From: Stenogyne calaminthoides
Taxonomy: Eukaryota; Streptophyta; Magnoliopsida; Lamiales; Lamiaceae
NCBI GenBank assembly: GCA_037126765.1
Contig: JBBCBC010000001.1
Coordinates: 34,208,804 to 34,272,803, forward strand
Length of the DNA: 64,000 nt
Reading direction: 5' to 3'
Every line of letters starts with the position of its first letter. The first letter of the stretch is position 1. This document shows positions 23,319-34,966 of this stretch, piece by piece. A model generated the notes under the pieces. That model ran no database searches and was not told the DNA's origin. It was given only the letters and a program-made list of their open reading frames with translations. The position numbers and the translations under genes are program-made.

Positions 23319-23900
23319 TCTCGTAACAGGGTCCGTCCTCACTGCATTCAAATTATCAAGACGGCCTAAAGATCACATACAAGGTGTATTGTCATTTGTT
23401 GGAGGGCATAAACGCTATATTTTTGCAGAAAAGTATTAGCAAAAAGTATCATCACTTTTGCTGCTTGTTTACATGGTGTATTAGACTTTTATTTCGGGGA
23501 TTATTTTGGCTATTCGTTGAGGATTTTCATGTTAATTTTACTTGCTAAAATCCGAAGCCCACTTCAAAATTAAACTGTGAGTCTCCATAGCATTTGATAA
23601 CTCCTAGTGATTCCCCCATTATGTAATCAGAATGACGACTCTGTTTCTTCTTCTTTTTTCAAGCATGCTTTCGATTTTTAAACGATCAAACCAGATTATT
23701 AATTACATTCATGTCAGACACAAATAAAACCCAATCAAACTAAAGCGTAATAGTAAATTTTATTATTTCAGTAATAAAAGAATTGATAATGTTGTACAAT
23801 TGTTCACTTCCTGAACAAAAGAATTAAAAGGGCATGACTATTCCATCCTTGTCAGCAAATTTCATTAGACTCACATAGTTTTAAAACTGGAGGGTATCTA
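23319..23900. other. No gene; contains one copy of a dispersed ~50-bp repeat
   Basis: Mostly unremarkable. GACTATTCCATCCTTGTC and TTTCATTAGACTCACATAG (23836-23886) recur at 25138-25188 and, in part, at 25723-25749. AAGATCACATACAAGG near 23370 recurs as AAGACCACATACAAGG near 25110. Confidence 0.6.
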
Positions 23901-23917
23901 GCTATAATATAAAATTG

Positions 23918-24510
23918 TTAGAAGCTCATCGTTGGAAATTTAAGAGTACCAAAGTTCCTTGGTTTATGTCCCTTCCATTGGGTTAATTTTCTTGTGCGGA
24001 GTAGCTGATTTTGTAAACCCCGTATAGCATGTTGAGCAGCACGAATATCATAGTAAGAGATCATCACAAAGCCCCTACTTCTACATGCAGTGGATAGTAC
24101 CATATTAATCCTGAAAACAATGAAGCAAAATAACGAGATCGATTTTGTTAGTCATTTAATTTACAAGTGTTAATACATAGTTTCATTCGCCGACAAATAA
24201 CAAGCAAAGTTAGCATATGAAAGGTGAGAAACCATAAAAACTCTGCAATGGATAAAACAAGTACCGCAAAAAGAGATCTAATCTTTGGTTCCTCAACACT
24301 ACTGTTGATGTTGGGTACAAATAATGTTCTAGAAGGATGGTCTCCAAGATGAACTTGAATTTGAGATGATCTTCTCAGGTACGTAGGGGCGTAGGGCTGT
24401 ATAGCAAGGGAACTTTGATCCATGGTGAGATTATTATAGTTGTATGGCGTCTGGGAGAAATATGATATGACTCGGTAGTTGCCTCCGATTCGATGTTGAT
24501 CCTGATTCAA
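23918..24510 (-). pseudogene. Mei2-like (AML) RNA-binding protein fragment, RRM1 region
   Basis: AML proteins are plant RRM proteins that bind RNA in meiosis and meristem control. The upstream piece (24510 down to about 24265) ends with HPSRTLFVPNINSSVEEPKI, matching the AML RRM1 start 'HPSRTLFVRNINSNVEDSEL' type. The second piece (24110 down to about 23985) has STACRSRGFVMISYYDIRAA and then HAIRGLQNQLLRTRKL, matching the RRM1 end. Between them lies a plausible intron (GTACTT donor near 24266, TTTTCAG acceptor at 24111), but the phases do not join cleanly. Beyond RTRKL a one-base shift leads to an NQGTL-like segment and then a stop. The rest of RRM1/2 and the diagnostic C-terminal RRM3 are missing. 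A duplicated, decayed fragment, not a working gene. Confidence 0.75.
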
Positions 24511-25440
24511 ATTGTGGTTAACAAGATAAGATTACGCATTAATAGTACAACGTGCACAAGAGTAAAGTAATGGCATATGTAAGGAAACATGTGAAAAATA
24601 ATATTCATTGTAAAGTCAGTACATTCTTGAAAAACCTTTCTCAACTTGAAAAGTCAAATGCTTTTAAAACACTATATCTCTGCACCATAGTAAGAGATAT
24701 ATGACACTTTAAACTTAAAGAAGATAACATTATATTGGTTTTTTGAATGAGTCCCCCACAGTACAGAACACTCCGAAAGCTAATCCATTAATATCATTCA
24801 CAAAAATCCTTAATTCTATGGGATACTAGAATCCATGCTAATCAAATTCTCATAAAAACTAATCTAATAATACAACTCCCAGTTCAAATAATTGTTATTT
24901 CTGGGAAAAAAAAGGTTAGCAAATTAAATTTACATCTATGCCAATGATTCTGATACTATATCTACCTCAATGAAATCCGCAATTACATAATTCTTATCAC
25001 ACCAAACATTGATTATCAACAAACTGATTCAAATGTGCACTTTAGATCACCATCCCTGCTAAGCTTTGCAAGAGGGATCAAGTTCCCGAAGGTTAGGCCC
25101 GAAGCTAAAGACCACATACAAGGAATTCAAAGTGCACGACTATTCCATCCTTGTCGGCAAATTTCATTAGACTCACATAATTTTAAAATTATGACCGGCA
25201 AAGTCTCCCCATCTAGACGAAATTAAGAGGGGAGATTCTTTGCAACAATAAAGAATGGGTATTTGAGGTAGAAGCAGGGGATGTCTTTAGTTGGATTGCA
25301 TTTACTGGCATGTCTTAGAAGATCTTGCATTGCTTTCGATTGGTATATTATATCTATAATACTGAAAAGAAGATGCTCCACTTAAGGGTATCTATAATAT
25401 TTTTTAAACTCATTTCTTCCTCTATGTTAAGAAAACACGA
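24511..25440. other. No recognisable gene
   Basis: AT-rich sequence. It includes the second copy of the dispersed repeat (25138-25188) with CAAAGTGCACGACTATTCC beside it. A plus frame at 25035-25226 covers the repeat and resembles nothing I know. Confidence 0.5.
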
Positions 25441-25444
25441 AACC

Positions 25445-25693
25445 CTATTTATATATTAAGCATGTAAAATTTACCACTAATCGAGTCGATTCAAATATGC
25501 CCTTGCCCGAACTCATCGTACTCGTACACATCCACTTGATTATTGATAACCCATCCACAAATTCCGCCGCCGCATCATCCAACTTCTCTTTAACCTCGGC
25601 GTAATGCTTGTTATATTCCCCAATATTGGGAATCACTGCCGCCGCCGCCGGCAAGTTCTCCTCTCCGCCGCTCGCCATCGCTAAGGTAGACAT
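25445..25693 (-). CDS. Unrecognised small ORF, possibly a gene fragment
   Basis: ATG at 25691-25693 (MSTLAMASGGEE) or 25676-25678 starts a frame with an Ala/Glu-rich, predicted helical stretch (IGEYNKHYAEVKEKLDDAAA), ending after 82 residues. GC content and codon use (GCCGCCGCC, GGCGGAG) are more gene-like than the surroundings. The C-terminal third changes character. In the +1 frame the same DNA reads VDVYEYDEFGQGH, so a frameshift or an exon end near 25540 is possible. I do not recognise the family and assign no function. It could be the first exon of a broken gene. Confidence 0.35.
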   Translation of the reverse strand: MSTLAMASGGEENLPAAAAVIPNIGEYNKHYAEVKEKLDDAAAEFVDGLSIIKWMCTSTMSSGKGIFESTRLVVNFTCLIYK

Positions 25694-25980
25694 TTTGTGG
25701 AAGACATTTTCTTTCCTGATGATTTCATTAGACTCACATAGTTTCAAACACGTTGAAGGCAACCGAGTACGTAGTATTCTTTCATCTGCAAAAATTGGAC
25801 TCAGAATCTAGAAAATTGAAGAATAGGGGGTTTTTGCCCTATCTTGATTTAGAGGTGAACTAGAAATGCAGACTAGCGTTTGCTCATTGTCTATTTAAAA
25901 AGAAAATCTCTTTCAATTGCAGATGCATTCATATCACGCCAAAAAGTAACAAAGATTTGTTTCTTGTAATAACACTCTAA

Positions 25981-26921
25981 GGGTTCGTTTACTTTAAAAA
26001 TAAGGATTAGAGCGGATGTGATAAGGTGAGATGAAATAGGAGATATATATTGAACTTTTTAATCTCATCCATCATTTACTTAAATTAAGTTGATACATTT
26101 CAATTTACTCATTTACTGAAATACCCTCATTCCGCCTACGCCTACATCCCGCCTCCACCTTCATCCTCTCCTCAAAAGTTTATATTTTGTAGCAGGCATA
26201 TGAATGCATTTCAAACACAGAGGCACATACATTTCAAAACTCAAAGATTAATAAAAGTAAAATTAATATCAAAAGGTAAAACAAAAGCAAATACCCAGAA
26301 TTTGTACTCACCGAACTGCAAGCACCAGAGTGCAATAATATTTCCATTACATAATAATAGTAGTCATATAAAAATTTATCTATTTCCGAAATACAAAAAA
26401 AAAAAAAAAAAAAGGGATCTGCAAAATAAATTAATTACATAACTTTAGAAATCATATAAAAAGATCCTATGAAAAATGATGGATCTGAAATTGATCCGCA
26501 TGAAGACAACGGCTGCGGGCCTGCGGCCTTGGTTTATAATCTTTATTCCAAAAATTATGTGTAGAGAAATACGGAGATTAATAGTGGAGGTGGTGGTGAC
26601 GATGAAGCAACAAATTGTTCCGGCGATTCCCAACGGCATTAGATGAACCAATTTCCATCACTGGGTTTCGTTTCTTAGGGAAGTTAGGGGTGGTTCCATT
26701 TTTATTGTGGAAGGGTATTTGAGTAATATCAATAATATCCCACAATGAAATAAATTATCACACCTCTTTTGGTGGGATTTATTATCCACAAAAAACTGAA
26801 AATTTCCGAGTTATTCCCGGATCATGGGATAATAAAAAAATAATCATCATTCAAAGTAAATAGATAATAAGGGTGAATAATTAATTGTAATCAAACATTA
26901 TCCCTCAAAGTAAATGGAGCC
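25981..26921. mobile_element. PIF/Harbinger-type non-autonomous element, TSD TAA
   Basis: The left end GGGTTCGTTTACTTT is inverted as AAAGTAAATGGAGCC at the right. TAA flanks both sides (25978-25980, 26922-26924), as expected for Harbinger/Tourist. Subterminal copies of AAAGTAAATAGATAATAAGG support the boundaries. The middle (26150-26650) holds unrelated AT-rich DNA with no transposase. Confidence 0.8.
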
Positions 26922-27365
26922 TAAATATAATTATCTTCCAATTGTAGATATGGAAAAAATATTTATTTTTTTATCATAACACTAAAAAATATATATATCT
27001 TCCGATTGCCTCATATCATGGCAAAAAATAATTTTCTAATAATTACACTAAAAAGATAATTAGACTATCAATCTTATTTAATTTTTATATACATTGTTTG
27101 CAGGTTGAATAAAAAATTATAATATTACATGTCGATAAGAATGCGGTTATATGAAGATTATATTTTTCTACTAAAAAGATGAGAGCAAGATTATATTTAT
27201 AGAGAATGTCTTGTGTGAAATATTGTACACTAGTGTTATGTGCAATACAACATAAATAAGACAAAAATGGTCCAAATTTCAGGTCAACGCGGCGTGCGGG
27301 TCGGGCGCGAGAGTGGGTTGTGGGCTTCAGGTTGGGCGGGCGCATATGTATTTATAGAATGATAT
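26922..27365. other. No recognisable gene
   Basis: AT-rich, with one abrupt GC-rich patch (27283-27345, CGCGGCGTGCGGGTCGGGCG) of unknown origin. Confidence 0.4.
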
Positions 27366-27379
27366 TTTTATCAAATATG

Positions 27380-27450
27380 TGTTGTAGCCTAGTGGTTCAA
27401 GTTTGTTGTTAATAAATTTGGTCGCAGATTCGATTCCTACTGAACACATA
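27380..27450 (+). mobile_element. tRNA-derived SINE-like sequence
   Basis: A pol III A-box-like GTAGCCTAGTGG (27385) is followed ~40 bp later by a B-box-like AGATTCGATTCC (27427). It does not fold as a full tRNA that I can recognise, so a SINE head or tRNA pseudogene is more likely. Confidence 0.5.
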
Positions 27451-27998
27451 TTTTTTTATTTTTTGTCAAATTTTTGTGTGTTACTACATTTATGTATAAG
27501 TGTTACAAAATTGTTATATTGAAAAAACTTCATATCTTACGTAACACGTAATAAAATATATCGTAACACATAAATATTCATAAGGTAACATTGGTCACAA
27601 GGTAACACATTATTATTCATATGGTAACACATGAGTATTCACATAGTATTACGACGATATATGAACAGTGTTACATATTACTAAAAAAATATGTGTTACT
27701 ACGTGAACAAAAAGTGTTACCTTATGAAGAAAAACGTGTTACCACAGGAACAAAACCAGTACAAGCGCCCACATACGGCTGAAACAGAGGAAACATTCAG
27801 AATACATCAAGTAGCAGGATTTCTCTTGAACATAAACAGGTTCACCAGCAATCTCGCTAGGGGCAACGACCACCTCGCCCCCTGCACAACCTCAACATTG
27901 CCGCCAGATGGGCAACCTCAACAATGACCGCGAAATGTTAGAAGGAAAATGAAAAGAAGACAGGCGATCTTATAAGAGTTAATGGTGAAAAACATATT
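27451..27998. repeat. Short irregular GTGTTAC / GGTAACAC repeat
   Basis: Between 27475 and 27745 the words GTGTTAC and GGTAACACAT recur about 12 times in both orientations with no fixed period. The remainder to 27998 is unremarkable. Confidence 0.5.
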
Positions 27999-29978
27999 GT
28001 GTTAGAAGGGCCGAACTCAAAACTCATATCCGAAGTATGTGTTTGAATGGACCCTAGCTCGCTCGCCCCCATCTCAGCTAGAATCGCAGCTCACCGAGCT
28101 CGCCCCCATCTCGGCTAGAGTCGCAGCTCCCCCGCTAGAGTTGCAGCTCGTCCCCGTCACGGACAAAGTCACAACTCAGCCCACCTCGCCCGGGTAAGCC
28201 ACAAAGAAAAACATCTCGCCACGAGAGACCAAGATGATGGTCGACATGGGATCTCATCCCATCTCGGCCAGAGTCGCAGCTCGCCACCTTGCCATCTTAG
28301 ATCTCCCGCGTCCAATCTTGCCCGGGAGCTCGCCCTATTTCGCCCAGGTGAGCTCTCCTCATGTCGCCCAGAAATAGGTAAAAAAAAAAGGATTTAACGA
28401 GCAAGAATTGATTTAAAAAACTAATTCGATCTAGAAGTATATTTGAGAAGGGGGTTAAACCATGTGAAGCTCCTTGAAATGAGGATCGCAACAAAAAAAT
28501 AATCAACTCAATCGGAGTTCGGGAACTCGAGTTATGAACTAAACAAATGGAGGCCCAACAACTCAAAATTTACTTTGCCCAAATTGGCGGCCCAATTTTC
28601 TATCAATCTCAGCCGCAACTCTTGACCTCCTCAACCAAAACCAAGCAGCAACATTATTTACCTTGGTCCCACAGAAAAGCCATGCTTCACTGGAATTAAA
28701 AAATGGAAGGAGTTTGTTTCGCACCATGTCGCCAGTTTAATTGGCTGCCCCATCTCGACAAGCGAGCGAGCTCACATGCTCGCCCAATCTTCATCTAGCC
28801 AAGGCTCCCATAGCAGCTCGCCCATCTCGCCAGGAACTCGCCCCATCCCAGCACTAAGGCCCAAATGATTGGTGTTGCTCGCACGAGTTCGCTGCTCGGC
28901 CTCATCGCTTGCGTCGCGGCCCAAGAGAAATCACAGAGAAAGCGACCCAGCTCGCCATCAGCGCACCGGCCCACAGGTTATTCCACCTCGGCGATTAACG
29001 GGCGAGCTCGGCAGCATTCGTCGACGCCCATCTCGCCCAGAATACACTCGCAATAAAAAAAGAGAGAGATATAGGAGTATTTGGTGAGACGTTGCAGTGA
29101 GATGCTGTGCGATTTTCTCTAGGCAGCGAAATCTTGAAGGAAAGCCATTGAATTTCAGTTTCAGTTTCACTTGAAGGAACCCCAATGACCAGAACGCCAT
29201 CAGCGCCAACGGTGTGGAAGATTTTCTCTAAGCAACGAAATCGGGAAGGAACGCCAAAGGGACGAGGAAGAAAAGAAAGGGAAGGTTGGAAAGAATCGAA
29301 AGATGATGTGCAGCTTTATGGTACGACCTATGTTGGAACTCGTCTGTGCAACAGAAGAAGAAATCTTCAAGTACAATAAAATCTGGGAAGTCAGTTACCC
29401 ATTTTGGTTTAAGTCAAAATTTGGAGTTGGGCCCAGAAATCGAGGCCCGAGCGCGTCACCACGGACCTCGCCATCAACCCCCACGCGCGGGACCTCCGTC
29501 CCCGTGCAGCTCGTGCACTGTTCGTGTACAGCTCGCCCAAGACCGTCCCTCAGCCTCGCAGCTCACCCAAACTCGCCGGTCAACGGAACTCGGCGAGCGG
29601 ACTATTTCGCAGGCGGGCCCTGTTTGAGAAGAACAGAGGAAGTTGGGCTTCTTGGGACTCGCGTTTCGAAAATAAAGAGAGTGGAATAAAGAGGCGGCAA
29701 GTCTGGTAAAGTAAGCAAGTCTCTGTTTTAAGTTTCAAATTTCAGAGCTCAAGTCTGGTAAAGTAAGCAATTCACAGCTGGACGGAGCTCGCGGAACTCG
29801 CAAAGTTCGACGAGCTCGCACCCATCTCGCTCAAACAACAGCTCGCCCAACCTCGCAATTCACAGCTCAACCCGCAAGCCACCTCGCAGCCCAAATGAGC
29901 CCGAGCTCGCCCTGGTTTTCGTCAATTCGCCCGATTGGCATCGGACCCATACCTCTCGAGCTCGTCGCGCGCAACACG

Positions 29979-30170
29979 GCCCACAGTGCCATGAAGGCCA
30001 GCGATTTTGCAGCTCAGATGGATTGGGTGTCGAGCGAGCTCGGCCCACGATGCCGCTAAGGACAACGAGCTCGCAGCTCAGACGAAGTGGGGGTCGCGCA
30101 AACTCGGTCCACATTTCCATGAGGGCCAGCGAGTTTGCAGCTCGGACGAAGAGGATATCGCGAGCTGTTG
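29979..30170. repeat. 64-bp tandem repeat, three copies
   Basis: Three consecutive units start GCCCACAGTGCC, GCCCACGATGCC and GTCCACATTTCC. Each continues with (A/G)AGGCCAGCGA-TTTGCAGCTC, diverged by perhaps a quarter of positions. Confidence 0.75.
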
Positions 30171-30590
30171 GAAAAATTTTGAAGGCCCAGTCTCTCACAG
30201 TTCGTGTCACACCTCATTACTAAAGTCCAAGGAAGATCGGCTCGTTGCTCGCTCCATTATGTTACGAGCAGCGAACCAAGGGGCAATTGTTGTATCACTA
30301 TTAATCCAGCCCAAGCCCATTGATATCTCATCCGTTTATATGAAGAAGCCCAATTAGATAACTAGGCCGAGCTCGCCCAGCTCGGTCATGTTAAGTGAGC
30401 TCGCACTTGAGATGGACTCCAGCTCACCAAGAAGAGGCCGAGGTCGCCACCCCCAAGTAGCTCGCTCATAGAGCTCTTAGAAAGTTTTATGAAAACAACA
30501 AGGGTCAAGAGCTTGTTGTGAGCTCGCTCAATGAGCTCAGATTAGCTCATTATGAGCTCCTCATAGAGCTCTCGTTAAGCTCGTTCATAG

Positions 30591-30750
30591 AGCTCACCAA
30601 CTAGCTCACTATGAGCTCGCTCGTAGAGCTCGCCAACTAGCTCACTATGAGCTCGCTCGTAGAGCTCACCAACTAGCTCACTATGAGCTCGCTCAATGAG
30701 CTCTCGTTGAGCTCGCTCGTAGAGCTCACCAACTAGCTCGCTCGATGAGC
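30591..30750. repeat. 36-bp tandem repeat (AGCTCACCAACTAGCTCACT)
   Basis: Perfect to near-perfect 36-bp units at 30591, 30627 and 30663, a partial at 30699 and another at 30723. As 36 is a multiple of three, the minus strand reads a repeating 12-residue unit (SELVGELYERAH), which is a by-product of the repeat. Each unit carries the palindrome GAGCTC. Confidence 0.88.
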
Positions 30751-31332
30751 TCTCATTGAACTCGCTCGGAAAGCTCTCTTCAGAAGATCTCTTATCCAAG
30801 CTCGTCCGGAAGGTACAACAGGTACAATGTCCGCTAGGAGCTCACTTGTACATAAGGGAATTAATGTCATAGTGCGGTACTAAGTCAATGGCTTGAGCTA
30901 CAAGACGACAACATTGGTTACGCAGTTTGGGGAAAGGTCAAAGAACTTCGGCAAAGGATTCAAGGACCTTCCAGGTGTCACACCGCTAACCAAGCCAAGC
31001 TCTCAAGAGCTCTCAGGAGATGTCAGAAATTAATGTAAAATGAAGTATCAGGCATTAAATGAAAGTTTGACCATTTGATGTCCTGACAAGAAAAACAGAG
31101 AGTGAAATGCCCTCTCCCATGTAGTATAAATATGGGCACTTAAGACCCAAAAATGGTCCGAAAAATCAATACAAGAGGCAAACATTTTGCCCTAGTCTCG
31201 TGCACTTTATTTACTGCTTTCAATACTTGAGTTCATAACTTTCAATCATTTGATGATTCATTGTTTGATTAGCTAGTTACTACAAAGTCATATTCCACAC
31301 AATTAATCCAATTTTACTAGCTATCAACAATC

Positions 31333-33928
31333 ATTTCAAGGTATATGTATGATTCATATAGAATTAGAAAAAAAAAATCCTCTTTTACTCAAATAATCAA
31401 ATGTAATTGGACCAGGAAATCAAATCTATATATTTTAATTAACAGTACTTAATGAAGATCGAACTTCCTAAAGTCATTCAACTTAACTAAGTAGTGAAGA
31501 TTGATTATTGTATTTTAATTAATGGCAATTAATGAAGATCTATAGAAAATTATGTGTTTAATAGAGTAGTATAGTTATTAGGAGAAGATTTATTACTATT
31601 AATTTATGGTATATATATATATATTCTATATTTAAAATTTTAGGAGAATTTTTATTACTATGATAATATGACAAGAAATTTTAAAATAGTCTAATAATGT
31701 ATATATGGCAAGAAACATGTCCCGTTAATTATGCAAATATATAGAGTCGTTATGTCATAATTACATATTTAAATGTGTATTAACTAATACATCAACTCCA
31801 CATATTTATTATTTTTAAAAAAATTAATTTATACTTTTTCTAATTGATCGAATGAACATGTAATATAATCAATCTTAACTCTTAAATGTGTTATTAATTT
31901 ATCAAACCTTAAATCATCTAAATTTGAAAATTCGGCTTAGTTGATTTTTTTAGATAGTAAAAATTTGACAGAATGCTTATATTAAGATATAATTAATAAT
32001 AGATTTATATAAAATGAAAAACCAATCACATTTTATAATCATGTCAATCATTTTTTATTTGGATTTATAAATATAATTTTAGACTTAAAAAAGTACTCCT
32101 AATACTTATAAATTCAATTATGCTAGAGGACTTTTTTTTTTTATTTACACTTTGGAAAGAAATACGTATTCCTGAGTCAAATTGAAATATTTGAAAATAT
32201 TTCGTATTTTCTTCACAAATATGATAAGGAACTTATTTTTTAATTTGTCTCAATAAAAAGCAAAAATTGCGGGACTTAATTAACAATTAAGATACATAGT
32301 TACATAGATGATGCACCTTCTCAATTGTGTAATTGAAAATATTTAATTGATGTGTTTAAAAATTGAATTAAATATATCTCGATATTTTGGGATAGTTCTT
32401 AGTTGACCAAATTTTAGGTTTTATTTTTTATTATTTACGAAATACATGAATATATAATTTCTTAATTTATTCAAATTGTACAATTTTTTTTAAAAAAAAT
32501 CGGGGTTAAGCTTTTCCATAATTTTATCCCATATTTATTCTTAAATATGTCTCAATAAATTCCAAAAAATATGGTGTTTATATTAATTGTCTAAATTAAC
32601 ATTTAAGATTTATACTTTATAAAGATAATGCACCTCATCAATTGAGTAATTGTAAAAGCAGAATTTTTTGGATAGTGATAAGTTTAGCAAATAATCAATT
32701 AAATGGTGTATTTGTACGTTTCAAAATTATTATTTATATAAACGTGTTTCATCAATGTTGTTACAAAATATCCAAATTGATTAACAATGTATAACAACAT
32801 CATTATTAATATATTTTTTCGTTAGTTTTAATTAAAGCTCATCCTTATTAGTTGTGCTAAATTTATGTAGTAAAAAATAATTTTCAGTTTATAATGAAAT
32901 TTGTATATAATTAATGAATATATATTACAAATATGATGAAACTCTTAATCGTGTAATAATAAATGTTTAATTGATGCAGTTAAAGTTCATACTCAATATA
33001 TAGCGAATTTTTTGGATGGTAGTTAGTTGACCAAATGAACAATTAAGTGATGTGGTTTTGTCCGAATAAAATTATTTTAAACCTTTAAAATTCTTCAATC
33101 AAATAATATTTTATGATAAACAAACCATGAAATTATTTAATTACAAGTGTGAATGTTGTTATAAAAAATACTGAATTATTACAATAATAATACTATATAT
33201 ATGTGTGTTATAAAATTCAATATTTCATTATTGATAATTAATTAAATACATAATTGTAAGAACAAAATAATGTGTAAATAATATCAAATCGACAGACGAT
33301 TAGTTTTGATAAATGGAAAGTGCTGGATATTAAAGTTTTTACATACATACATAAAGTTGGAATAATATATTTTACATAAAAATATTGGAATAAATATTGG
33401 TTAGTATGGTAAAGAGTAGAACATTACCCTTTTTTTAAAAAAAAATAAGGACATTAACTTATTTTTTGTGCAAAAGTAGACCATTTTATTTGCTATTTAG
33501 TATTAAAATACTATATGTCATATAAAAATATACATTTTCTCTTATGTGTAGAATTATATTTATTATATTTTTTACTCGATTAAAACTAAAGTTTAAAACT
33601 CAATCAAATGTACAACATAAAACTAGATAGTTTAGCTCTACAAATTTTAGCATTAAAGTGTTGGCAAATTTTATGATGAATTATTGATTTTGCTTCAACT
33701 TAACTGAAAGTATACAATTAGTTAGTTTAAAATGACTTACCATGTCAATTTTGATATATCTCTTATATGATTTACTATGCATTGGATAACAGAAAAATCA
33801 ACAAGGAGAACACAAACTAAATATGAGTGAGAAAATGGATAAGAAGAAGATGAGTTATAAGTAGAGAAAACTCTACACTAGGTAGATTTTTTGCACATAA
33901 ATTACTAGAATTGAGGGACAGAAGGTTC
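31333..33928. other. AT-rich gene-free stretch with a degenerate ~315-bp satellite
   Basis: No gene. Three diverged monomers of about 315 bp can be followed through recurring landmarks. GATGATGCACCTT (32306), GATAATGCACCTC (32622) and GATGAAACTCTTA (32935) are each followed by AATTG-GTAAT-type text and, ~90 bp on, by TTGGGATAG / TTTGGATAG / TTTGGATGG and TTAGTTGACCAAAT. The array spans roughly 32150-33100. Confidence 0.55.
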
Positions 33929-33930
33929 TA

Positions 33931-34156
33931 CTCCCTCCGTCCCTTAGCAATTTGCACACTTTCCTTTTTGGTACATCCCTTACCAATTTGCACCCCTTAA
34001 AATGACAAAGAATCTCACAATCTCCACCCTCAATATCTCCACCTCACAATCTCCACCCTTCATTCTCTTTGAAAAGTCAACAAAACACTAAAAAGTTACT
34101 TTTTTCTTAATATGTGTGTCAATCTCAAGGTGCAAGTTGCTAAGGGACAGAGGGAG
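33931..34156. mobile_element. Stowaway MITE, TSD TA
   Basis: The ends CTCCCTCCGTCCCTTAGCAA and the inverse (TTGCTAAGGGACAGAGGGAG), with TA on both sides (33929-33930, 34157-34158). A 226-bp non-autonomous Tc1/mariner derivative. Confidence 0.93.
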
Positions 34157-34382
34157 TATTATTTAGCTCGATATGTATAACATTATAGACCATCCTCATA
34201 TGTATATATATGTCAATGAACACAATATGGTGAATGCAATTAATAAAACAAATTACAGTCTCATTTTTTGTCTATATGCCTTAACGTTAGTCGTTCATTC
34301 TATAAATGTGTTCAAAGGATAAGAACATATAAATATATGCAGTTAAAGGCAAGTTAAGTGTTGAGTGTGGAAAGGTTCCAGA

Positions 34383-34958
34383 CAGTGGCAGATCCAGAAA
34401 TTTTAAACAGGGTATGCACTATAAGAGATAAATATTTTTTTATGCCCGTAACTTTAAGGCAGACCAATTTTCCCACTCTGATAGCTCTGATAGGTCAAAA
34501 TGTAAGGAAAATAATAATTTACAGGTCTAAATTTGCTAACACTCAAACTTTATGAGCATACATTTAAATAAATAAATAAAAGTTAATGTCCTGTTTTTGC
34601 CAAATTGAAAAATTATTACCCTTAAAACACAATCCCTTAAGTTATGAGCCTAAAAAGAACTTTTTCCCATTATGGGAACAATAAAAAAATAATATCATAC
34701 AATTTAAAAATGTAAAATAATTCCTAAAAAATGAGTAACATATACAAAATTATGTCTCCTCTGAATCCGGGTTCTCGTGAACTCTTTTTTTCGAGTATTA
34801 CAATACACACTGTCATTTTTAAGAAGACAAAAGCTCATATGAGATGGTCTCATGCATGAGAGGAAGTACAATTTAGCACAAATCCACTCATACCTCCCAA
34901 AGTGTTAAAGTGTCAATGTTCAACTTATACCCCATTGGACCATCTAAATCCGCCTCTG
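34383..34958. mobile_element. hAT MITE, TSD GTTCCAGA
   Basis: The ends CAGTGGCAGATCCAG and CTAAATCCGCCTCTG are imperfect inverted repeats of the hAT CAG-GGCGGATCCAG type. A perfect 8-bp duplication GTTCCAGA flanks the 576-bp element (34375-34382, 34959-34966). The interior has no transposase. Confidence 0.93.
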
Positions 34959-34966
34959 GTTCCAGA

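Larger units (their letters stand above)
28000..31332 (+). mobile_element. GC-richer AGCTCG-saturated block, probably an LTR of a Ty3/gypsy-like element
   Basis: A ~3.3-kb block beginning TGTTAGAAGGGCC. It is densely packed with AGCTCGC, CTCGCCC and GAGCTC words, ending in an LTR-like promoter zone: TATAAATA at 31125-31132, then AAGACCCAAAAATGG, and a possible terminus CTATCAACA near 31332. I found no target duplication and no second copy, so the limits are tentative. Many open frames exist (29303-29689, 30007-30357 and others) because the DNA is GC-rich and stop-poor; none resembles a known protein. An internal duplication of GATTTTCTCTA-GCA-CGAAATC occurs near 29112 and 29220. Confidence 0.45.

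Noticed and set aside
27380..27450. Possible functional tRNA gene
   Set aside because: A and B boxes are present, but I could not see acceptor-stem pairing or a convincing anticodon arm, so it is listed as SINE-like.
29303..30357. Several open frames of 60-130 codons on both strands
   Set aside because: They overlap each other in a GC-rich, repeat-built block, show Arg/Ser/Pro-biased composition and match no family.
30575..30799. Minus frame of 74 codons with a 12-residue repeat
   Set aside because: A direct translation of the 36-bp DNA repeat; no start context or flanking coding signal.
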